36,093 bases of DNA from Flavobacteriales bacterium UBA1820 (GCA_002314265.1 DCEW01000068.1:1-36093); one strand, 5' to 3'; shown: positions 9,586 through 18,211, numbered from the stretch's first letter. Numbers and translations are program-made. Notes: generated from the letters alone by a model not told the origin.

Positions 9586-9618
9586 TTTGCTTTTTTGTGA
9601 AATATATCCCTATATTTG
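9586..9618 (+). promoter_or_regulatory. Strong housekeeping promoter upstream of dnaB
   Basis: TTTG at 9586-9589 and TATATTTG at 9611-9618 are separated by 21 bases, matching the Bacteroidetes -33/-7 promoter (TTTG, N19-21, TAnnTTTG). Transcription would start near 9624, about 475 bases before dnaB and upstream of a terminator at 9837. Confidence 0.75.
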
Positions 9619-9619
9619 T

Positions 9620-9869
9620 GGTGTTGGTGTACGAGATACAGGGTCGCGGTTAACTCCCGAAAGGGACGCGTCGGATGGTCCGGCACCGTGGTCCTAACAA
9701 CTAACAACACATTTGTTTTTTGATTTTTTTACAACACACACACAACTGAATTTTAAAGTTACTATGGATTAAAGGGCGGCATTCTTACTTCAGTATTTCC
9801 TTCGTTTCGTCTATGACGCCCTTTGGAGAGAGAAGTACACCCGGAAAGCATTCCGGGTGTATTTTTTTT
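9620..9869 (+). ncRNA. Putative small RNA or attenuated leader between recN and dnaB
   Basis: A good promoter (9586-9618) and a good intrinsic terminator (9837-9869) bracket about 240 bases with no credible gene. The 5' part is structured. It has a GNRA-type hairpin (TCCC-GAAA-GGGA near 9655-9666) and a possible closing stem between GGTGTTGG (9620-9627) and CCGGCACC (9680-9687). A T-rich, A-rich unstructured stretch follows. The only short reading frames are MVRHRGPNN at 9675 and the two-codon MD at about 9765. I checked by eye for signal-recognition-particle RNA features and did not find them, and I do not recognise another RNA family. It could be a free small RNA or a leader controlling dnaB by termination. 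The remaining bases 9870-10100 hold a further GC-rich hairpin (about 9942-9962) and no gene. Confidence 0.45.
9837..9869 (+). terminator. Intrinsic terminator ahead of dnaB
   Basis: A perfect 10-bp stem, ACACCCGGAA (9837-9846) with TTCCGGGTGT (9851-9860), has loop AGCA and is followed by eight T (9862-9869). It lies between the strong promoter at 9586-9618 and dnaB, so it ends a short transcript or attenuates dnaB expression. Confidence 0.9.
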
Positions 9870-10100
9870 GCCCGGTTTGTCCCGTATGGGCAGGCGGGAA
9901 GGAAGGCGGTCGGAAGAAAGGGCGTGTGTGGAAAAAAGCGTCCCGGGAGAAACCCCCGGGAACATTTGCCCCGGAGAAAAACACCCGAAAAGATGTTTCG
10001 GATACACCCAGAGTAGGCGTAGGCCGTTGTGGAAAAATTGTTGGTAAGATACGGGGGCCGATTCGAAAAGTGAAGCGAAAAAGGTCGTAGCTTTACCCTC

Positions 10101-11708
10101 ATGGAAAATGCGAAAAGAAATCCGACCCGCAGGACTTCTGCGGCCTCTCCGGTGGTTCCCTTGGCAGCCGCTCGGCGGCCGCCCCAAGCCACGGATCTCG
10201 AACAGGCAGTCCTGGGGGCGTTGATGATAGACGGTCGCTCGGCCGACCGTGTGGTGAATATCTTTCAGGACAACGACCAGGTGTTTTACCAGCCGGAGCA
10301 CCGCTATATTTACTCCGCCATCGTCCACCTGTACAACGACAGCCAACCCATCGACCTGCTCACGGTCAGCAACCAACTGCGCACCGAGGGCCATCTGGAT
10401 GCCATAGGCGGGGACTATTACCTGGTGCAGCTTACCCAGCGGGTAACCTCGGCGGCCAACATCGAATTCCATGCGCGGATCATCCAGCAAAAATACTTCC
10501 AACGGGAGCTTATCCACCTTTCCACCGACATCATCGACCGTTCGTACGATGACTCTACCGACGTGTTCGACTTGTTGGACCAGGCCGAAGCAGGTATCTT
10601 CAACATCACCAACACCAACATCAAGAAGTCTTACGAAAAGGCCGACGATCTGGTGCATCAAGCCATCAAGCGCATCGAGGAACTCTCCAAGCAGGAGGGA
10701 GGCATCAGCGGTCTGGCTTCCGGTTTTCGCGACATCGACAAGTGTACCGCCGGTTGGCAGAACAGCGACCTGATCGTCATCGCCGCCCGTCCGGGTATGG
10801 GTAAGACGGCATTCGTGGTGTCGATGGCCAAAAACATGGCTATCCGCCACCAGATCCCCGTGGCGATGTTCAGTCTGGAAATGTCGTCGGTGCAGCTGAT
10901 CACCCGAATGATCAGCTCCGAGACGGGAATCCCATCCAACAAACTGCGCGAGGGAAGCCTCCAGCAGTACGAATGGGACGTGTTGTACCAAAAGGTGAAA
11001 GACCTGGAGCGCGCTCCGATCTACATCGACGAGACACCCGGCTTGTCTCTGCTCGAATTTCGGGCCAAGGCGCGCCGGCTGGTATCCCAAGGCGTGAAGA
11101 TACTGATCATCGACTACCTTCAACTGATGACCGTCGGCGGGAAAAACAACCCCGGCAACCGCGAACAGGAGATCTCGACCATCTCCCGCACGCTCAAGGC
11201 CGTCGCCAAGGAACTCAACGTCCCGGTGATCGCTCTTTCGCAGCTTTCGCGCGGGGTCGAGGCACAGACCGGACAAAAGCGGCCTTCGCTGCAGCACTTG
11301 CGCGAATCGGGAGCCATTGAGCAGGATGCGGACATCGTCAGCTTCATTTACCGTCCGGAATACTACAATTTCGACACGTGGGAGGACGGGACGCCTACCG
11401 CCGGCCAGGCGGAATTCATCATCGCCAAGCACCGCAACGGCGACTTGCGCAGCATCCGTCTGGCGTTTGTAGGCCCGCTGGCACAGTTCTCCGACTTGGA
11501 TCAGAGCGCACCTTCCTCCGCTCCCGAAGCCGGGGGATACCCTTCGGGGTCTCCTGCTGCTCCGTATGCCGTACAGGACAGTTACGACTCCAAGATCAAC
11601 AACGCGTTCGGCGGCGGGTTCGACCCCCGAGCCTTGCCCAGCGATGCGTTTGAAAGCCGGATCAACCGCCCGCCTGCCGATCAGGATGACGATAAGCCGC
11701 CTTTCTGA
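10101..11708 (+). CDS. dnaB: Replicative DNA helicase DnaB
   Basis: This 535-residue protein has the normal two-domain layout. The DnaB N-terminal domain begins at TDLEQAVLGALMID. The RecA-like motor domain starts near residue 200 (SGFRDIDKCTAGW), with Walker A ARPGMGKT at 229-236, Walker B ILIIDYLQLM, and the C-terminal motifs LSQLSRGVE and LRESGAIEQDAD. It forms the hexameric helicase that unwinds DNA at the replication fork. No intein is present. The start ATG follows TTTACCCTC; I see no -7 element closer than about 480 bases upstream except a weak TAGCTTTA right next to the ATG. The C-terminal tail is Pro/Ser/Gly-rich and probably disordered. A cut-down paralogue of its motor domain is encoded at 28660-29634. 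Confidence 0.97.
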   Translation: MENAKRNPTRRTSAASPVVPLAAARRPPQATDLEQAVLGALMIDGRSADRVVNIFQDNDQVFYQPEHRYIYSAIVHLYNDSQPIDLLTVSNQLRTEGHLDAIGGDYYLVQLTQRVTSAANIEFHARIIQQKYFQRELIHLSTDIIDRSYDDSTDVFDLLDQAEAGIFNITNTNIKKSYEKADDLVHQAIKRIEELSKQEGGISGLASGFRDIDKCTAGWQNSDLIVIAARPGMGKTAFVVSMAKNMAIRHQIPVAMFSLEMSSVQLITRMISSETGIPSNKLREGSLQQYEWDVLYQKVKDLERAPIYIDETPGLSLLEFRAKARRLVSQGVKILIIDYLQLMTVGGKNNPGNREQEISTISRTLKAVAKELNVPVIALSQLSRGVEAQTGQKRPSLQHLRESGAIEQDADIVSFIYRPEYYNFDTWEDGTPTAGQAEFIIAKHRNGDLRSIRLAFVGPLAQFSDLDQSAPSSAPEAGGYPSGSPAAPYAVQDSYDSKINNAFGGGFDPRALPSDAFESRINRPPADQDDDKPPF

Positions 11709-11823
11709 TCCCTTCGCGGCGTCTTTTCACTCTCTCCCGACACACCCGGACTGGAAGGCACTTGGGAGATGCGAAAACAAAAACTTTCCGATAACGAACC
11801 GACTGAAACCGAACATACCCCCG

Positions 11824-12969
11824 ATGAAACAACAACCGCAGACCATGCCGGAAAAAAATACGGACAAAAACATCATTTGCAGCGCTTATTTCCCCAAGAC
11901 CGATACCCATGCGCTGGTGCAGGAAGAAAACGATTGCGTGTACCTGTACCTGTACATCCGCCCCGATAGCAAGGACACCGAGATCCGTGCCTGCTGGGTG
12001 CGCAATTACGGAAAAGCCATCGACGCGGTCGATGAAAAGGCCTTGGACGCCGGAGCCCAACCCCGGATGCCCCTGCGCGCATGCCGTCATCCGCAGGGCG
12101 CGGCGCGGCTCGACCCGAAGGACCTCCGTTTGGTCTTTCTGGAGGACGGGGACGGCGCGGCACTCTACGAGGAAGATCAACTCTTGGCCGTTATCCCCGG
12201 TTGGGCTTCCAGCGGGGAGTTTACCGGGTATGCCCGCGATGCGATCGGGACATCTCCTTTTGCCTGGGAGCTCGGCACTCCCCGTCAGAACGATATTTTC
12301 AAACGGGTGCGTCGGGCCGAGTCCTACTGGAAGTCCATGCAGGACAACGCTACCTGGGAACACTTCCGCGACCAGCATCTCCAGGCCATCGAACGGGCAT
12401 ACGGGCCTCATGCGGAATACCTGGTGGTGGACGTAGGGTATTTCCCGCCCCGTGCCGTGGTAACGGTGCGCGAGGGGGATACCGTGTGGCTCTTTACCCT
12501 CGGGATGTCGCTCCTCCAGCAGCCTTCGGTCGATCGTTTTACCCAGTATCCGGAAGGTTTGCGCCGGGCGGAACTCGCCATGGGCGTACGCGAAGACCTC
12601 TTCCGGGAACACCGCGACGCTTTTGTGGCGTATCTGGTAGGGCTGTCGGACATCCCTTGGAATTATACCACGTTTTTGGGCGATGGCCATACGGTGTTGT
12701 TCGACATCGAGCCGTTCGGGAAACATTTTTCCCATGCGCTTTTGCTCGAGGGTGAGGCAAATTTCTCGGAAAAACTCTACGGCGATTTCCGGGGCGATCC
12801 GGTGAACTGTCTGTGGATCGTGCCGATCACGGAAAAACAGCAGCACTATGCCGAGGAGTTGGGCAACGAGGCTCTGATGAAGTGTGCCCGGGGCGATGTC
12901 CGAGAGCGGGCGTTTCGGGTTTTCGACGGGCAGGAGAAGTTCCTTTTGCCGGAAAAAGAACGCAAGTAA
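11824..12969 (+). CDS. Suppressor-of-fused-like domain protein
   Basis: This is a protein of 381 residues, using the ATG at 11824; the frame is open further upstream, but that part overlaps the end of dnaB. The C-terminal two thirds resemble bacterial Suppressor-of-fused (SUFU) domain proteins: VDVGYFPPRAVVTVREGDTVWLF, the LLQQPSVDR segment, RRAELAMGVRE and LWIVPITEKQQHYAEE. The N-terminal half (residues about 12-190) has a short beta-rich start and a Trp-rich helical part that I cannot assign. SUFU domains in bacteria are of unknown biochemical function and sometimes sit in toxin-immunity settings; nothing around this copy supports that role. It follows dnaB by 115 bases in the same direction. 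A GC-rich inverted repeat lies directly after its stop. Confidence 0.7.
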   Translation: MKQQPQTMPEKNTDKNIICSAYFPKTDTHALVQEENDCVYLYLYIRPDSKDTEIRACWVRNYGKAIDAVDEKALDAGAQPRMPLRACRHPQGAARLDPKDLRLVFLEDGDGAALYEEDQLLAVIPGWASSGEFTGYARDAIGTSPFAWELGTPRQNDIFKRVRRAESYWKSMQDNATWEHFRDQHLQAIERAYGPHAEYLVVDVGYFPPRAVVTVREGDTVWLFTLGMSLLQQPSVDRFTQYPEGLRRAELAMGVREDLFREHRDAFVAYLVGLSDIPWNYTTFLGDGHTVLFDIEPFGKHFSHALLLEGEANFSEKLYGDFRGDPVNCLWIVPITEKQQHYAEELGNEALMKCARGDVRERAFRVFDGQEKFLLPEKERK

Positions 12970-12975
12970 TCGAAG

Positions 12976-13032
12976 CGCTCAAGCGAAGCGGGGCCATTCG
13001 GCCCCGCTTCGCTTGCCCGCCTCGCTTGAGCG
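12976..13032. repeat. Nested inverted repeats forming alternative hairpins
   Basis: A perfect 16-bp stem (12980-12995 with 13000-13015, loop ATTC) is overlapped by a second perfect 11-bp pairing (CGCTCAAGCGA at 12976-12986 with TCGCTTGAGCG at 13022-13032). Both compete for the same left arm, so the two stems exclude each other. There is no T-run directly after it. It lies between the convergent SUFU-like and GtrA-like genes and may end transcription without a classical T-tract. Confidence 0.75.
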
Positions 13033-13160
13033 TCCTTGTAGAGCTTTTTGGGGCAGGACAAAAATAACGGAACTTGGCGGCAGATACCGCAAGGCAACGC
13101 CCCTTTACAGGGAAAAGTCGTTTTCCGAAAAAAGGGAGGAAAGGAAACGACTGGAAAGGT

Positions 13161-13586
13161 TTACTCAAAGGTGTTTTTGATCCCTTTCTCGGTCGTCTTG
13201 ACGATACGGTAGGTGAAGCGTTTGTTCATCATGTATTGGTAGAGTCCCGCCAGGATGATGGTGAAGATCTTGGACCCCACGTCGTACAGATGCAGGTATT
13301 CCACCATAAAGACCATCAGCGCACTGGAGAACGCCAGCCCCACCCACGCGATGGCAAAGAACATGGTAAACCGGCGGAAGAGTCTGTCCGGGGTGCGGAA
13401 ATTGATCTTGGTGTTCATCAGAAAACTGCACAACAGCCCGGAGTTTACGCTGATCACGTGAGCCGGAAGCACATGCATGTCGGTAGTGCGCATCAGCACG
13501 TAAAAGATACAGAAGTCCAGGACCTCGCACGAAGCGCCGATGATCGTGTAGATGATAAAGTGCCGGTTTTTCTGGAAGAATCCCAC
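13161..13586 (-). CDS. GtrA-like membrane protein
   Basis: This 141-residue protein has four hydrophobic segments and the usual GtrA features: an N-terminal FIIYTIIGASCEVLDF, the motif MNTKINFRT in the middle and YMMNKRFTYRI near the end. GtrA-family proteins sit in the inner membrane and are thought to flip or help transfer lipid-linked sugars for cell-surface polysaccharides. Length is typical. It has a probable -7 promoter element at 13662-13669 and is a single-gene unit between two terminator-like structures. No glycosyltransferase partner lies next to it. Confidence 0.88.
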   Translation of the reverse strand: MGFFQKNRHFIIYTIIGASCEVLDFCIFYVLMRTTDMHVLPAHVISVNSGLLCSFLMNTKINFRTPDRLFRRFTMFFAIAWVGLAFSSALMVFMVEYLHLYDVGSKIFTIILAGLYQYMMNKRFTYRIVKTTEKGIKNTFE

Positions 13587-13661
13587 GTTTTTTCGGTGCT
13601 GCTATTGACGGACAATACTTTTTTCCCCTGCGCTTTCGCTGCAAGGTTTTTCCAAAGCAGA

Positions 13662-13669
13662 CAAATGTA
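13662..13669 (-). promoter_or_regulatory. -7 promoter element for the GtrA-like gene
   Basis: The minus strand reads TACATTTG, an exact TAnnTTTG match, leaving a leader of about 70 bases before the GtrA-like ATG. It lies directly downstream of the terminator of the preceding minus-strand operon. No clear TTTG at the usual spacing was seen. Confidence 0.55.
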
Positions 13670-13674
13670 ATCCT

Positions 13675-13710
13675 AAAAAATAAACCCGGCAAAAAAAATC
13701 GCCGGGTTTA
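13675..13710 (-). terminator. Terminator of the six-gene minus-strand operon
   Basis: A perfect 10-bp stem (13681-13690 with 13701-13710) has an A/T-rich 10-base loop. On the minus strand it is followed by TTTTTT. It lies 27 bases after the stop of the DUF4857 gene and so closes that operon. On the plus strand a TATTTTT run also follows, so it may be bidirectional. Confidence 0.85.
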
Positions 13711-13736
13711 GGGTATTTTTAGCTTAGGATCGTTAT

Positions 13737-14963
13737 TTATCGCTCGTTTTCAGGCACCTTGAGTAGCAAAAATGCAAGGAAACCGTACACCCCCGTTGCC
13801 AGGATGACCAAAGCCGGCAGCACGACACGTCGCTTTCTCTTTCTCCGCATCGCAATCCATGCTCCTGCCAGCACCGCTCCCAAAACGAACGCGCAGGGCG
13901 ATCCGCCCTCGAAGCGCGGGTAGGCATAGCCATCGACGCTCGAAGTAAATGACAGGCGGAACGGGAACACCCATCCCGCGATCTTCTGTGCCACACTCGG
14001 CGGAAAGGACACTTCCTGTTGGGTGACCAAAGTCCGGTCGTCTGCTCTCAGGCCGTACCAGCGCACCGAATCGTTTCCGCCGATGCGCACCGTCCGGTTG
14101 AAGAGGTTGCCGACGATCATCAGGCTCTCGGTCTTCGGGTCGAAACTCCCTACCGGCATCCGAATCAGCTCATAGTCGGAAGTCAGCACATAGAGCTGCG
14201 AGTTGCGGTCGGTCAGGTAGCCGATGTACTGCCTCCCGGGAAACTCGGTCACGAACCCCTGCACCATCCCTATCTGCGGATCGATCCCGGTATCGCGCAC
14301 GAAAGGACGTCCCCGGACCATCATCAGGCGGAATACCCGGTGGTTGCGGTCGATGAGCAGGTAACCGTTGTCGTAGTCCTTGCGGGTAGTGGGGTTTCCG
14401 GCGATGGCCATCGCCGGAAAGGCGAACCCTTTCTTTTCCATCGCCAGGGTGAATGTCCGGCTTTTTTCTGCCTTTATGGTATTGGTGGCCATGTCGATGA
14501 ATTCGATCCCCTGGTCCGTAATACGGAACACATCGTCCGGCATTTCCAGATCGACCCGTCCCGAACGGCTCTCCAGCAGGGGATACAGCCCCGGGACGCG
14601 GCGGTTGAGGTCCGACGGCGAACTGCGGAAGATGAAGTTGCCCGCCTGGATAGCTTTCGGTGTCATCGCCACTCCGCGCAGGGTGTTCGGCAGGCGGCCG
14701 TCGGCGATCAGTTGGCGGTAGTAAAACGTGGGAAGCATGCTGTCGATCGCCTCCCCGGAATAGACCCTCCCTTGCTGGTCGATCATCGAAAGCCCCTTCC
14801 CGTCCGCAGGAAGGTTGTGGAGCAGTTGATCGTTTACCTCGCTCATCAGGGTAAAGGGAGCGTACCGCGTATCGGGCGTCGCAAAGCTGTACAACCAGGG
14901 TAGTATCCAAGCCAAAACCCCGATGGCGAGCAGCAGCAGGAATATTTTGCCGTATCGTGTCAT
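13737..14963 (-). CDS. DUF4857-family membrane-anchored protein
   Basis: This 408-residue protein matches my recollection of DUF4857, a Bacteroidetes family of unknown function. It has an N-terminal membrane anchor (KIFLLLLAIGVLAWILPWLY), a large presumably periplasmic domain, and at the C-terminus two membrane segments separated by a strongly basic turn (RRKRKRRV). The soluble part contains repeated beta-strand patterns such as YLLIDRNHRVFRLMM and YIGYLTDRNSQLYVLTSDY, which look propeller-like; that is inference. It is the last gene of the operon, 45 bases after the permease gene and just before the terminator. Its constant company with the ABC pair suggests that it is part of the transporter. 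The substrate is unknown. Confidence 0.7.
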   Translation of the reverse strand: MTRYGKIFLLLLAIGVLAWILPWLYSFATPDTRYAPFTLMSEVNDQLLHNLPADGKGLSMIDQQGRVYSGEAIDSMLPTFYYRQLIADGRLPNTLRGVAMTPKAIQAGNFIFRSSPSDLNRRVPGLYPLLESRSGRVDLEMPDDVFRITDQGIEFIDMATNTIKAEKSRTFTLAMEKKGFAFPAMAIAGNPTTRKDYDNGYLLIDRNHRVFRLMMVRGRPFVRDTGIDPQIGMVQGFVTEFPGRQYIGYLTDRNSQLYVLTSDYELIRMPVGSFDPKTESLMIVGNLFNRTVRIGGNDSVRWYGLRADDRTLVTQQEVSFPPSVAQKIAGWVFPFRLSFTSSVDGYAYPRFEGGSPCAFVLGAVLAGAWIAMRRKRKRRVVLPALVILATGVYGFLAFLLLKVPENER

Positions 14964-15008
14964 CTGTTTTTGTCGTTTGTCGTTTTTTTTGAAAAGAGGA
15001 AATGCCGT

Positions 15009-15680
15009 TTAGTCTTCCGCGCCGGCCTTGAACCGCAGGACCGACAGCCAGGTAAAGGAGGCCAAGCTCACCGTGATGGCCGCCAGGACCGGGAGAAAAC
15101 CGTTGTAACTCTCCGGGACGAGGCTCACGTAGTACATCCGCAGCACGGCCACCGCCAACCCTCCCGCGACGATCTTTCCCCGCACGGAAGGTTCGGTCAG
15201 GATCCACCCGGCAAGAAAATAAGCCGCCCATCCTGCCAACACCCAGGGCAGCATCGTCAGCTCGATGCGCTCCACCAGTTCGGGAGCCAGCAGCGAGCGG
15301 GCGTACCACCCGATCACCAGCGCGCATGCACCGAACAACACCGCCAGCGCCCCGGCACCGAAGCCCAGGCAGGAGAACGTCATCCGTTTTTGGGATACGG
15401 GCAGGTGAAGGGTGAGTTTCAGGCGTTTTTGCAGCACTTCGGGCAGGAATTGTGCCACGGCTACCGCCAGTCCCACGGCCGGGAAGACGTATTGCAACAC
15501 GTCCACAAAGACCATGTCGCGTTCGAGCATCAGTTGCCACAGGTGCGGGACGTCCTTGATGGCCAGGATGCGCTCGATGCGCAGCAGGCAGTAAAGGGTC
15601 ATCGCAGCCAGGACGATGGCCGAGCAGAAGTACGTAGTCCGTATCTTGAGCCATTCTTTGAAAAAGATCGCTTGGTTCAT
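15009..15680 (-). CDS. ABC-2-like permease
   Basis: This 223-residue integral membrane protein has about six hydrophobic segments: one near residues 20-30, a VLQYVFPAVGLAVAVAQF region, and four in the C-terminal half. The N-terminus FFKEWLKIRTTYF is a cytosolic amphipathic helix typical of ABC-2 membrane subunits. The short cytosolic loop RLKLTLHLPVS is the usual coupling region in such proteins. It follows the ATPase gene by 25 bases and precedes DUF4857 by 45 bases. It is most likely the membrane subunit of the transporter whose ATPase is encoded just upstream. The direction of transport and the cargo cannot be read from the sequence. Confidence 0.7.
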   Translation of the reverse strand: MNQAIFFKEWLKIRTTYFCSAIVLAAMTLYCLLRIERILAIKDVPHLWQLMLERDMVFVDVLQYVFPAVGLAVAVAQFLPEVLQKRLKLTLHLPVSQKRMTFSCLGFGAGALAVLFGACALVIGWYARSLLAPELVERIELTMLPWVLAGWAAYFLAGWILTEPSVRGKIVAGGLAVAVLRMYYVSLVPESYNGFLPVLAAITVSLASFTWLSVLRFKAGAED

Positions 15681-15705
15681 CTTTTTTCGGGGTGTGTTTT
15701 TCGGG

Positions 15706-16596
15706 TTAATACTTGCCGGTCAGACCGATAAAGGCATCTTCGAGACAAACGCTTTCTTCCCGGAGCCCTTCGAAGGCGACCCCGCAGCGGTGCAGATAGC
15801 TCTCCACGTACGCTCTCCCCTCGAAGGAAAAGAGCTCGCCCCGGGAGCGGATCACCCCCGGATGGTAGATGCCCGGATCGTCCGCAAACGAGGGCTCGTC
15901 TCCCCGGGTGGTGAAATCGTAGCGGCGCAGGTGTTCCAGCAGGTCCTTTACCGGCCTCTGGAGGAGGATGCGACCGTAGTCCATCAGGATGCAGTCGTCG
16001 ATCAGACGCTCCATGTCGCTGATGATGTGCGAAGTGAGGAAGACCGTCTTGTTCTCGGCCTTGGCGTATTCCTTCAGATAGTCGATGAACAGGCGCCGGT
16101 AGCCCGGGTCGAGTCCCATCGAAAAATCGTCCAGCACCAGCAGGTCCGGGTCTTGCGCCAGGATAAGCCCCAGGGTTACCTGCGAACGCTGCCCGCATGA
16201 CATCCGGGAAATGGGCTGACGGGGAGCCACGTGCAGTTTTTCCATCAATCCGTAGTAGGCGTCCTTTTTCCACCGGGGGTAGAAAGCGGAGTAAAACTTC
16301 TCCACCTGCGCGATGGTCATGAAACTGTACTGCACGTGGCCTTCGATCAGCAGCCCGATGCGGCGGCGCGTGAGGGGGTGCATCCGGCGGATGTCCTCCC
16401 CGAAGATGAGGCATTGCCCTCCGGCGGGCTTGAGAAATCCCGAGAGGATGTTGATGGTCGTCGTTTTGCCCGTACCGTTTTTCCCCAGCAGTCCCAGGAT
16501 ACGGCCTTTGGGCACCTGGAAACTCAAGTCTTGGTAGATAAGCCGCGAACCGTAGTAGTGGGTCAGGTGGCGGCATTCGATGATGTTTTCCTGCAT
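15706..16596 (-). CDS. ABC transporter ATP-binding protein with altered Walker B and signature
   Basis: This is an ABC ATPase of 296 residues with start ATG at 16594-16596 (MQENIIECRH). The open frame continues upstream but overlaps only intergenic DNA and the end of the preceding gene. Walker A is GKNGTGKT at 38-45, the signature is MSCGQ at 132-136 instead of LSGGQ, and Walker B is LLVLDD at 152-157. The catalytic Glu after the Walker B Asp is therefore Asp157. The H-loop FLTSH is intact. The last 80 residues are a C-terminal extension typical of ABC-2 exporters of the CcmA/NosF class. It pairs with the permease encoded 25 bases downstream. The Glu-to-Asp change usually slows ATP hydrolysis, so the transporter may be a slow or regulated one; that is inference. 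Confidence 0.88.
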   Translation of the reverse strand: MQENIIECRHLTHYYGSRLIYQDLSFQVPKGRILGLLGKNGTGKTTTINILSGFLKPAGGQCLIFGEDIRRMHPLTRRRIGLLIEGHVQYSFMTIAQVEKFYSAFYPRWKKDAYYGLMEKLHVAPRQPISRMSCGQRSQVTLGLILAQDPDLLVLDDFSMGLDPGYRRLFIDYLKEYAKAENKTVFLTSHIISDMERLIDDCILMDYGRILLQRPVKDLLEHLRRYDFTTRGDEPSFADDPGIYHPGVIRSRGELFSFEGRAYVESYLHRCGVAFEGLREESVCLEDAFIGLTGKY

Positions 16597-16660
16597 ATGG
16601 AAGAGTTGAGATTGCTTGTTCTTGAAATGAATGGCCAATGGTCTCGTTTGTACTTGGGGA

Positions 16661-18211
16661 TCATAAAAACACGGAAATCCCCGCGCGGATCCCCCATCGG
16701 TGGCTCCCTCCGTCCCCGAAGGCATACCCGCCCTCGGTGTGGACTTTCAGTTCGAAACCTCTCCGGACAAAGGTATAGGCCGTTGCGGCTTCCGCCAACG
16801 TATAGTCGCGTGTGAGGTATTCGTACAATGGGAGGAGCATCTCCCGCACCCCGATCTCGTTTTCCGCTTCGGCACAGGCGATCGAGGACCCCGTGCCCGT
16901 TTTGTGCCAAGCCGCCATGCGGAGTTCCAGACGGTTGCCCTTCGTCCCCTCGCGGCGCAGTCCCGTTTCCGCGCCCAAGCGCAGGAAACTTACCTGCATG
17001 TGGTACAAAGGGCTGGTGAACTGTTCCCGGTCGTAGTGGTATTCGCCGCAGGCGGCGTACCACAGGGACAGTTGCGGGGAGAGCCCCTGGAGGTATTCCA
17101 CCCGCAAGCGGGCGTGGGCCGAGGAGATCTCGTCCCGCAGGGTTTGCGAGAGGAAACGCCACACCTGTACCTGCGTCTGCTCGTCGGCTGTAACGCGCTC
17201 GTAGGTGCGTTCCCAGCCTTGCTGACGGCCGTAAGTGCCTTGCAGGGAGGCGGTAAGTGCGGAGGCACCCATCGTGCGGCAGTATCCGGCGTGCAGGCCG
17301 ATCTCCGGACGGCGGGTGAGGAAGGGGATGCGGTTGTCCGATTCCTCGGTGCGTACGCTGCGGTAACGAAAGTAGAGGACAGCCTCGAAAGCATTCCGGC
17401 CGCTCTTTTCCCACAGCCCCCCGACGGTGGCCTCGTCGCTGAAGTAGTACCGGCCGAAGGAAGTATCGCCCTTGGAGAACATCCGGTCGAAAAGGCCTAC
17501 CCCGCGCATCCGATAAAAGGTATAGCTGCGGCCCGGCTCCTCGACCGAAATGCCCACGTGCTGCTTGTAGTAGCGGTACTTGGCAAAAAGGCCCAAGGTA
17601 TGCCCCCTGCCCAGGCGAAGGCTCCATCCCGGGTTGAACGAGAGGTCGGATACCGTGTTTTTCGGTCGGGGGTCCGCACCCCGGAAGGCGATCCTTCCGG
17701 TGTATTCCACCCGCAGCCCGAGCACGTGCGTCCCGAAATACCGGGCGTACCCTCCCGAGAGAAAGTACTCCTCGTCCAGGTAATCGCCACCCGTAGCATC
17801 GGCCACCGTGTAGGGGTAGAGCATCCACACGTCGCATACATCGTTCCAGGAGCTGCGGCGCAGCGTGCCGGTGGAAAAGGAAGCCGACGCGCAGTAGATA
17901 CTCTTGTCCTTTTGCACTCCGTATCCGGAAGCCTCGATGCGCAACCGCTCGCCGCCCTCGCCCTCGAAGGGAGCGTTCAGCCCCTCGGAATCCCAGTAGG
18001 CATACCGCATCGAGAGTTGCGTGTCCCGGGAGCGTTCCAGGGTGGCGTACCCGGTGGGCGTCATCCGGTAACCGACCTGCCAAACCCGTGCGCCGAGGGA
18101 GTCCCGAAGGACTTCCCCGGCTTTCGGGAAGGTTTGGGCCTGTCCGGTGGGCGCAGAAAGGATCACGGCGAGCGTCCCGAGCAGAAATGCGATCGGTCGT
18201 ATGGCAGACAT
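16661..18211 (-). CDS. DUF6850-like outer-membrane beta-barrel protein
   Basis: This 516-residue exported protein begins with a signal peptide (IAFLLGTLAVILSAPTGQAQ, with cleavage likely after AQA or nearby). The mature part is a long series of alternating hydrophobic-aromatic strands, such as YFRYRSVRTEESD, RLRVEYLQGLSPQLSLWYA and LRLGAETGLRREG. It ends in GIRAGISVFL, a terminal strand with aromatic Phe next to the last residue, as expected for a Bam-assembled barrel. From memory this matches the family called DUF6850 in Bacteroidetes; the name should be confirmed. It starts 10 bases after the DUF4876 gene, so the two are translationally close. It may be a second outer-membrane partner of the TonB receptor. 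Confidence 0.7.
   Translation of the reverse strand: MSAIRPIAFLLGTLAVILSAPTGQAQTFPKAGEVLRDSLGARVWQVGYRMTPTGYATLERSRDTQLSMRYAYWDSEGLNAPFEGEGGERLRIEASGYGVQKDKSIYCASASFSTGTLRRSSWNDVCDVWMLYPYTVADATGGDYLDEEYFLSGGYARYFGTHVLGLRVEYTGRIAFRGADPRPKNTVSDLSFNPGWSLRLGRGHTLGLFAKYRYYKQHVGISVEEPGRSYTFYRMRGVGLFDRMFSKGDTSFGRYYFSDEATVGGLWEKSGRNAFEAVLYFRYRSVRTEESDNRIPFLTRRPEIGLHAGYCRTMGASALTASLQGTYGRQQGWERTYERVTADEQTQVQVWRFLSQTLRDEISSAHARLRVEYLQGLSPQLSLWYAACGEYHYDREQFTSPLYHMQVSFLRLGAETGLRREGTKGNRLELRMAAWHKTGTGSSIACAEAENEIGVREMLLPLYEYLTRDYTLAEAATAYTFVRRGFELKVHTEGGYAFGDGGSHRWGIRAGISVFL

Noticed and set aside
9620..9700. Signal-recognition-particle RNA
   Set aside because: The GNRA hairpin is present, but the conserved asymmetric loop of SRP RNA (GTCAGG and AGCAG parts) is not.
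9762..11432. Long 556-aa open frame on the minus strand opposite dnaB
   Set aside because: It is a GC-rich shadow of dnaB, has no recognisable domain, and crosses the terminator at 9837-9869.
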